Of a DNA stretch of 14,323 nt, positions 9,573-14,323 are shown one piece after another (the first letter of the stretch is position 1; every line of letters begins with the position of its first letter). Made by a program: the position numbers and the translations under genes. The notes below the pieces were generated by a model. It searched no databases, had not been told where the DNA came from, and was given only the letters and a program-made list of their open reading frames with translations. Source of the stretch: Lachnospiraceae bacterium UBA4316 (GTDB lineage Bacteria; Bacillota; Clostridia; Lachnospirales; Lachnospiraceae); contig DGUG01000056.1 in NCBI GenBank assembly GCA_002394535.1, positions 1 to 14,323 on the forward strand, in the 5' to 3' direction.

Positions 9573-10271
9573 GTCGTTAATAACAATAAAACTTCTGATG
9601 GATTCGAATCCGACTTTTATTATCTTGATAAGATTGATGGAATTCTTACCTCCCTGCCTGGGTCTGAATGATATCGGAATAAAGTGTACCTTCTGCCTCT
9701 TTTTCTTGTAGATTGCTGTAAGTGCAACATTTGTAAGGAAATAATCATCCGGTATATATTTGAGATTATCCCGGAGTGTACCGGCACTCATAAGTCTGTA
9801 AGGAGTATTTGCATCAAGAATGTAAACCCTGAAGCACAGATATACCACAAGACGGAGAACTTTTGTAACAAATACCCTCATAAGTCCGTCTCTTCTTTTG
9901 TTCCTGTACCCGATAGTAATGTCATATTTGCTACGGGCTATCCAGAACGGCTCAAACTCGGAAGGAAGGGTCTGACCGTCGGAATCTGTCTGAAATACAT
10001 AATCGGCTCCGTTATCGAGAGCATATTTATATCCGTACAGAACCGTTGCCCCATGTCCCCCGTTAGGCTTGGTAAGAGCTGTAAGCTTTGGTCTGTCATG
10101 ACTAAGGTCTTTAATTATCTCATATGTATTGTCACGGCTTCCGTCATCAATGACAACAAGACGTGAGTCAGTGCCGTATTTTTCTACAATAGGATACCAG
10201 TCCTCAATAACCTGTCTGATATTGTCCTGTTCATTATATGCCGGAATTATAATAAATAATCTGTCTGCCAT
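9555..10271 (-). CDS. Family 2 glycosyltransferase (dolichyl/polyprenyl-phosphate sugar synthase-like)
   Basis: GT-A fold glycosyltransferase of 238 residues that would move a sugar from a nucleotide donor to a lipid or glycan acceptor. Visible motifs are the N-terminal IIIPAYNEQDNI (7-18), VVIDDGSRDNT (39-49), the KPNGGHGATVLYGYKYAL segment (68-85), the metal-binding DSD (96-98, TDSDGQ) and a C-terminal QGGKNSINL in the usual acceptor-site position. There is one short hydrophobic stretch (RLVVYLCFRVYIL) but no clear membrane domain, so it is probably soluble or peripheral. The start at 10271 is chosen over an upstream in-frame ATG at 10310 because AAGGAG sits 7 nt before it. It stands alone, divergent from the vanW-like gene. 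Donor and acceptor are unknown. Confidence 0.9.
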   Translation of the reverse strand: MADRLFIIIPAYNEQDNIRQVIEDWYPIVEKYGTDSRLVVIDDGSRDNTYEIIKDLSHDRPKLTALTKPNGGHGATVLYGYKYALDNGADYVFQTDSDGQTLPSEFEPFWIARSKYDITIGYRNKRRDGLMRVFVTKVLRLVVYLCFRVYILDANTPYRLMSAGTLRDNLKYIPDDYFLTNVALTAIYKKKRQKVHFIPISFRPRQGGKNSINLIKIIKVGFESIRSFIVINDKVGSN

Positions 10272-10278
10272 GTTAAAT

Positions 10279-10284
10279 CTCCTT
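10279..10284 (-). promoter_or_regulatory. Ribosome binding site deciding the glycosyltransferase start
   Basis: AAGGAG read on the minus strand, 7 nt upstream of the ATG at 10271. The alternative ATG at 10310 would add 13 residues (GRSIPILIRRFN after Met) before the family's conserved beta strand and has no comparable site, so the shorter start is favoured. Confidence 0.8.
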
Positions 10285-10313
10285 ATCAAGATCGGTATGC
10301 TCCGACCCACTTC

Positions 10314-10342
10314 ATTTTACAACAAATCTTTTCTTATTTAAA
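10314..10342 (-). promoter_or_regulatory. Candidate promoter for the glycosyltransferase gene
   Basis: On the minus strand, TTTAAA (10342-10337) and TAAAAT (10319-10314) are separated by 17 bp, placed about 45 bp before the start codon. Box quality is moderate. An alternative -35, TTGAAA, lies further up at 10354-10349 but has only AAAGAT at the right distance. Confidence 0.35.
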
Positions 10343-10366
10343 GAGCCTTTTCAATGCTCCGAATGC

Positions 10367-10395
10367 TTGCCCTATCGTATTTTGCGTGATATACT
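10367..10395 (+). promoter_or_regulatory. Sigma-A promoter of the vanW-like/queT/ileS operon
   Basis: TTGCCC (10367-10372), a 17-bp spacer, and TATACT (10390-10395) preceded by an extended -10 TGA. Transcription would begin near 10402, leaving a leader of about 30 nt before the ATG at 10434, which is too short for a T-box or other large riboswitch. It is the only good + strand promoter seen before the three-gene operon. Confidence 0.65.
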
Positions 10396-10433
10396 AACTC
10401 ATAGTGTGCTGTAGATAATTCAAGGAGATTATT

Positions 10434-11456
10434 ATGAAAAAAATATCAGGGTATTTGGTTACTGTGCTCACTGTCCTGACCTTTTTGACGATTTTTGCTC
10501 CATATCAGGTTCTTGCTGATTCGGTAACAAGCGTTGTTATGACTTATCAGGACAAGACCTATACAAAGCAGATATACGGGGTTGAGACAGACCGGATCAA
10601 GGCGGGTGAGAATACGGATTCACTTCGTGATATCGAAGGACTGCTTAACAACCTGACCTTTCAGACAAACGGTGAAGTCAGGGTAGATAAATCTGCAGTC
10701 GTAAACACTGTTAAGGCGGCTATTATTGCAGGAAAAACGGGGATTAATATAGATCTCACAAAATACAAAGAAGGTGAAGTTGCGGCAACCCCTTCAGCAT
10801 CTGCGGCGACCCCTTCAGCATCTGCGACAGCCACAGCAGTATCTGCGGTAAATCCGAGTATGTCATCTCTCGGAATTGACTGTATGCTTTCGGAGGCATC
10901 GACCAGATTCAGGGCAAATGAAGACAGGGCGCAGAACATCAGAAATGCGGCCTCCAAGATAAACGGGATGATTATTCTCCCGGGGCAGATGTTTTCATGC
11001 ACTATGGCTTTTGGTCCGAGAACGACCGCAAACGGTTACGGACTCGGAAATGTTATCTCCGGGGATACATATGTAAAGGGTGTGGGTGGAGGAATCTGCC
11101 AGGTTAGTTCAACGCTCAACCTTGCCATGCTCCGCGCCGGAGTTGTTCCTGCTGAACGTCACAACCACAGTCACCGGTCCAGCTATATCGCATCGGGACT
11201 CGATGCAACTATATCGGGAAGCAGTCTTGATTATAAATTTATCAATCCTTATGAATATCCGCTATATATTTCAGCCGTAACAAACGGCGGGGTCATAAGT
11301 ATATCGATATACAGCAATCATGATGCTACAAAAGGAATTGTTTATGAGCCGGTAGTTGTAGGCGGCAAGATGTCAAATACCACTCATATAATAGGAAAAC
11401 TTGCCGGCATACAAGTGTCCGACAGGGTATGCTACAGCAGCAGATATAAACAGTAG
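10434..11456 (+). CDS. Secreted VanW-family protein
   Basis: The 340-residue protein has a signal peptide (MKK start, hydrophobic core 7-23, likely cleavage after VLA at 28), so it is exported. A unique N-terminal region is followed by an Ala/Ser/Thr/Pro linker (about 118-140) and then a VanW domain (about 150-300). Its hallmarks are visible: STRFRANEDRAQNI, ILPGQMFSC, the GGGICQVSSTL core (218-228, Cys222), and the later HNHSHRSSYI and DYKFINPYEYPLYI stretches. VanW domains occur in vancomycin-resistance clusters and widely in clostridial cell-surface proteins; the molecular function is unknown and a cell-wall role is inferred. No vanA-type resistance genes are nearby. The ATG follows AAGGAG (10422-10427). 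It is the first gene of the operon with queT and ileS. Confidence 0.9.
   Translation: MKKISGYLVTVLTVLTFLTIFAPYQVLADSVTSVVMTYQDKTYTKQIYGVETDRIKAGENTDSLRDIEGLLNNLTFQTNGEVRVDKSAVVNTVKAAIIAGKTGINIDLTKYKEGEVAATPSASAATPSASATATAVSAVNPSMSSLGIDCMLSEASTRFRANEDRAQNIRNAASKINGMIILPGQMFSCTMAFGPRTTANGYGLGNVISGDTYVKGVGGGICQVSSTLNLAMLRAGVVPAERHNHSHRSSYIASGLDATISGSSLDYKFINPYEYPLYISAVTNGGVISISIYSNHDATKGIVYEPVVVGGKMSNTTHIIGKLAGIQVSDRVCYSSRYKQ
10785..10826 (+). repeat. Two-copy 21-bp tandem repeat in the VanW-protein linker
   Basis: Two adjacent 21-bp units (10785-10805 and 10806-10826) differ at a single base and each encodes ATPSASA. A decayed partial third unit (TATAVSA) follows. It forms the flexible linker between the N-terminal region and the VanW domain. 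Copy number could vary by slippage. Confidence 0.85.
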
Positions 11457-11466
11457 GTGATAAACT

Positions 11467-12033
11467 ATGTATAAAGGTAAAACCGCGTTTGTAATACAGA
11501 CAATAGTTATAGCGGTTCTGTATGTGATACTTACTCATATTGCCAATATGTTCGGAATGGCAAACGGAATAATACAGGTCAGGATATCTGAGGCGCTTAC
11601 TGTATTGCCGTATTTTACGCCTGCCGCTATTCCCGGACTGTTTATAGGATGTCTGGCGGCAAATTATACAATGGGAAACCCCATGTATGACGTTCTGATA
11701 GGGAGCGGCGCTACATTGGTGGCTGCTGTGATAAGTTATCTTTTGCGCAAATACAAATTTGCGGTCCCTTTCCCTCCGATCATAATAACCGCATTTACGA
11801 TCCCTTTCATATATAATGTTCTGTTAAGACTTGATGATCATACATTCTGGGCAAGCGTTGCCCTTGTGGGGGTAGGAGAGATTATTTCCTGCGGAGTATT
11901 GGGCATTGCGGTGATGCTCGGACTTGATGATTACAAGGATAAACTCTTCCCACAGGCATGTTCACAGACGGAGTTGAAAGAGGCCGGCAAGGATACTGAA
12001 GAAGCCGGGAATAATACAGAAGATAATAATTAA
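11467..12033 (+). CDS. queT: QueT-family transporter (queuosine precursor uptake)
   Basis: Membrane protein of 188 residues matching the QueT family, the substrate-binding S component of energy-coupling factor transporters for the queuosine precursors preQ0/preQ1 in Gram-positives. Five or six hydrophobic helices fill residues 7-160. The signature IQVRISEALTVLPYFTPAAIPGLF is clear, and so are GCLAANYTMG and the PPIIITAFTIPFIY segment. The C-terminal tail (about 168-188) is an acidic, soluble extension with two EAG-x-x-TE units, not part of the transporter core. The ribosome binding site AGGTGA overlaps the stop codon of the vanW-like gene, and the gap is 10 nt. No preQ1 riboswitch can fit upstream. 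The specificity is assigned from the family, not proven here. Confidence 0.85.
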   Translation: MYKGKTAFVIQTIVIAVLYVILTHIANMFGMANGIIQVRISEALTVLPYFTPAAIPGLFIGCLAANYTMGNPMYDVLIGSGATLVAAVISYLLRKYKFAVPFPPIIITAFTIPFIYNVLLRLDDHTFWASVALVGVGEIISCGVLGIAVMLGLDDYKDKLFPQACSQTELKEAGKDTEEAGNNTEDNN

Positions 12034-12054
12034 TTAAGAAACAGGAGACAAATA

Positions 12055-14323
12055 ATGTATAACAAGGTATCAACGGATCTTAAGTTTGTCGACAGAGAGA
12101 AAGAAGTCGAAAAGTTCTGGTCCGATAACAATATATTTGAAAAGAGTATGAAAAATCGCGAGGGCAGCGATACTTACATGTTCTATGACGGACCGCCGAC
12201 TGCAAACGGTAAGCCTCATATCGGACATGTTCTTACCCGTGTTATCAAAGATATGATACCCAGATACCGTACAATGAAGGGGTATTATGTTCCGCGTAAG
12301 GCGGGATGGGATACTCACGGTCTTCCGGTGGAACTCGAGGTTGAAAAACTCCTTGGTCTTGACGGCAAGGAACAGATAGAAGAGTATGGTCTCGCCCCAT
12401 TTATTGACAAGTGTAAGGAAAGTGTCTGGAAATACAAGGGTATGTGGGAGGATTTTTCTAAAACGGTAGGATTTTGGGCCGACATGAATGATCCTTATGT
12501 AACATACCATGACGATTTTATAGAATCCGAGTGGTGGGCGCTTAAGACAATATGGGACAAGGGACTGTTATACAAAGGATTCAAGATAGTTCCCTATTGT
12601 CCCAGATGTGGTACACCGCTGTCTTCTCACGAGGTTGCACAAGGATATAAAACCTTAAAAGAAAGAACAGCAATTGTAAGGTTTAAGATCAAGGACGAAG
12701 ATGCATATTTCCTTGCGTGGACAACAACACCCTGGACGCTTGCAAGTAATATCGGACTTTGTGTCAATCCGAACGATGCATATGTTAAGGTTAAGGCTGC
12801 GGATGGATATACTTATATTCTTGCCGAGGCTCTTGCCGATTCGGTTCTGTCGGGAATTGAAAGGGCAGAGGGGACTCCTGCCTATGAAGTTCTGGAAACT
12901 TATAAGGGAAGCGATCTTGAATACAAGGAATATGAGCCGCTTTACAAATGTGCCGCGGATTGTGCCGCAGCACAGAACAAGAAAGCGTTCTTTGTATACT
13001 GTGATGATTATGTAACGATGGCAGACGGTACCGGAATAGTTCATATCGCTCCTGCGTTCGGTGAAGACGATGCCAGAGTCGGAAGAAAATATGATGCGCC
13101 TTTTGTGCAGATGGTTGATGAAAAGGGTGTTATGAAACCGGAGACACCGTTCGGGGGCATGCGCGCCAAGCCGACACAGAAGGAGATAGACGAGGGTGCA
13201 ATAAGCGCAGATCCCGAGGTTCTCAAGGAACTTGATGCAAGGGGAATACTCTTTAGTGCCCCGAAGGTAGAACATGACTATCCCCATTGTTGGAGATGTT
13301 CGACTCCGCTTATCTACTATGCAAGGGAATCATGGTATATAGAAATGACCAAGGTCAGGGATGACCTTATCAGAAATAACAACACCATTAACTGGATTCC
13401 GGAATCCATCGGAACAGGGCGTTTCGGAAACTGGCTGGAGAATATTCAGGACTGGGCTGTTTCGCGTAACAGGTATTGGGGAACCCCCCTTAACGTCTGG
13501 GAATGCGAATGCGGGAACCGTCATGCAGTAGGAAGCAGGCAGGAACTTCGTGATTTGTCCGGTCGTGAGGATGCACTTACCGTGGAGCTTCACAGACCTT
13601 ATATTGATGATTTTACGATTACGTGTCCTAAATGCGGCAAACAGATGCGCCGTGTACCGGAAGTTATAGACTGCTGGTTCGATTCGGGCGCTATGCCTTT
13701 TGCGCAGTATCATTATCCGTTTGAGAACAAAGAGGTATTCGAGTCGAGATTTCCGGCCCAGTTTATTTCCGAGGCAGTAGATCAGACAAGAGGATGGTTC
13801 TATTCGCTTCTTGCGGAGAGTACGCTCCTGTTCAATAAAGCACCTTATGAGAACGTTATAGTATTAGGTCTGGTGCTGGATGAAAACGGAGAGAAGATGA
13901 GCAAGTCGAAGGGCAATGCCGTCGATCCGTTTGAGGCGCTCCGGTCAATGGGAGCAGACGCTATCCGCTGGTATTTCTATATCAATTCGGCACCGTGGCT
14001 TCCAAACAGATTCCATGACAAAGCTGTCATGGAAGGCCAGAGAAAGTTCATGGGAACACTCTGGAATACATATGCATTTTTTGTTCTGTATGCAAATATA
14101 GATAATTTTGATGCTACAAAATACAAACTTGAATACGACAAGCTTCCAGTTATGGATAAGTGGATACTGAGTAAGCTTTATTCTACGATAGGAAGTGTTG
14201 ATTCGTGCCTTGACAAGTACCAGATTCCCGAAGCTGCAAGAGCTCTTCAGGATTTTGTGGACGACCTGTCCAACTGGTATGTAAGAAGATGCCGTGATCG
14301 TTTCTGGGCAAAGGGCATGGAGC
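12055..14323 (+). CDS. ileS: Isoleucyl-tRNA synthetase, type 2 (eukaryote-like), 3' truncated by the window
   Basis: Class I synthetase that charges tRNA-Ile and edits Val-tRNA-Ile. 756 codons are visible and the frame is open at the window end; type 2 enzymes are about 1030-1050 residues, so roughly the last quarter is missing. The order is: N-terminal catalytic half with HIGH (55-58) in PHIGHVLTRVIKD, zinc-type CPRCGTPL, the CP1 editing domain (TTTPWTLASN and GIVHIAPAFGEDD), HCWRCSTPL, DCWFDSGAMPFAQYHYPFE, EAVDQTRGWFYSLL, KMSKS (614-618), and the start of the anticodon-binding domain (VMDKWILSKL). The MPFAQ and DQTRGWFY stretches mark the eukaryote-like type 2 rather than the classic bacterial enzyme. 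The ATG at 12055 follows AGGAG (12043-12047), 21 nt after queT. Confidence 0.97.
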   Translation, partial: MYNKVSTDLKFVDREKEVEKFWSDNNIFEKSMKNREGSDTYMFYDGPPTANGKPHIGHVLTRVIKDMIPRYRTMKGYYVPRKAGWDTHGLPVELEVEKLLGLDGKEQIEEYGLAPFIDKCKESVWKYKGMWEDFSKTVGFWADMNDPYVTYHDDFIESEWWALKTIWDKGLLYKGFKIVPYCPRCGTPLSSHEVAQGYKTLKERTAIVRFKIKDEDAYFLAWTTTPWTLASNIGLCVNPNDAYVKVKAADGYTYILAEALADSVLSGIERAEGTPAYEVLETYKGSDLEYKEYEPLYKCAADCAAAQNKKAFFVYCDDYVTMADGTGIVHIAPAFGEDDARVGRKYDAPFVQMVDEKGVMKPETPFGGMRAKPTQKEIDEGAISADPEVLKELDARGILFSAPKVEHDYPHCWRCSTPLIYYARESWYIEMTKVRDDLIRNNNTINWIPESIGTGRFGNWLENIQDWAVSRNRYWGTPLNVWECECGNRHAVGSRQELRDLSGREDALTVELHRPYIDDFTITCPKCGKQMRRVPEVIDCWFDSGAMPFAQYHYPFENKEVFESRFPAQFISEAVDQTRGWFYSLLAESTLLFNKAPYENVIVLGLVLDENGEKMSKSKGNAVDPFEALRSMGADAIRWYFYINSAPWLPNRFHDKAVMEGQRKFMGTLWNTYAFFVLYANIDNFDATKYKLEYDKLPVMDKWILSKLYSTIGSVDSCLDKYQIPEAARALQDFVDDLSNWYVRRCRDRFWAKGME

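Larger units (their letters stand above)
10272..10433. promoter_or_regulatory. Divergent intergenic region with two promoters and a 9-bp direct repeat
   Basis: This 162-bp AT-rich gap drives the glycosyltransferase leftward and the vanW-like operon rightward. The sequence ATGCTCCGA occurs twice in the same orientation (10297-10305 and 10354-10362). One copy lies between the two -35 regions and the other in the glycosyltransferase leader. The arrangement could serve a shared regulator. No coding or RNA gene was seen in the gap. Confidence 0.5.

Noticed and set aside
9684..10166. Plus-strand frame of 160 codons opposite the glycosyltransferase
   Set aside because: The minus strand has the family 2 glycosyltransferase motifs and a good ribosome binding site; the plus frame has neither.
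10434..11456. Vancomycin-resistance cluster suggested by the VanW domain
   Set aside because: No ligase, dehydrogenase, dipeptidase or VanRS-type genes are nearby; VanW domains are common in clostridial surface proteins unrelated to resistance.
11430..11466. preQ1 riboswitch before the queuosine precursor transporter
   Set aside because: Only 10 nt separate it from the preceding gene, and no preQ1 aptamer pattern was seen there or in the operon leader.
12070..13287. Two minus-strand frames (146 and 210 codons) at the right end
   Set aside because: The + strand is continuously open from 12055 to the window end and encodes an unmistakable IleRS; the minus frames are shadows.

Overview
The window looks like chromosomal DNA of a Gram-positive, low-to-mid GC anaerobe of the Clostridia, probably Lachnospiraceae (Butyrivibrio/Roseburia-like). 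This is an inference from gene content, protein style, strong AGGAGG-type ribosome binding sites and a sodium-type ATP synthase c subunit. Every gene is on the + strand except one glycosyltransferase.

Region 1 (1-5825) is most of an F1Fo ATP synthase operon in the order atpE-atpF-atpH-atpA-atpG-atpD-atpC (subunits c, b, delta, alpha, gamma, beta, epsilon). Subunit a (atpB) presumably lies just upstream of the window. The c subunit carries the Na+-ligand pattern (Gln31, Val62, Glu64, Thr65, Thr66, Tyr69), so the enzyme is predicted to be Na+-coupled. The tightly packed operon is broken once, between atpG and atpD, by about 100 bp of GC-rich, strongly structured DNA (about 3832-3931). It has two GAA-triloop hairpins and an 8-bp outer stem and looks unlike its surroundings. 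The operon ends in a 12-bp hairpin with a T-rich tail at 5787-5825.

Region 2 (5826-9572): the ATG of a large membrane-anchored, probably extracytoplasmic protein of unknown function directly follows the T tract of that terminator. Its C-terminus resembles a C39-like cysteine peptidase fold but lacks the expected His. An M29-family metallo-aminopeptidase follows, probably with its own promoter in the end of the preceding gene. It converges on a minus-strand family 2 glycosyltransferase, and the two genes share one bidirectional terminator hairpin.

Region 3 (10272-14323): a 162-bp divergent promoter region separates the glycosyltransferase from a compact + strand operon. That operon encodes a secreted VanW-family protein, a QueT-type transporter (queuosine precursor uptake) and a eukaryote-like (type 2) isoleucyl-tRNA synthetase, which runs off the window end. 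No T-box leader precedes ileS, which is unusual for a Gram-positive ileS.

No tRNA or rRNA gene, CRISPR array, insertion sequence or prophage was seen. No gene-free stretch exceeds 300 bases. The most unusual items are the structured element inside the atp operon, the terminator fused to the start of the unknown 857-residue protein, and the degenerate peptidase-like domain of that protein.
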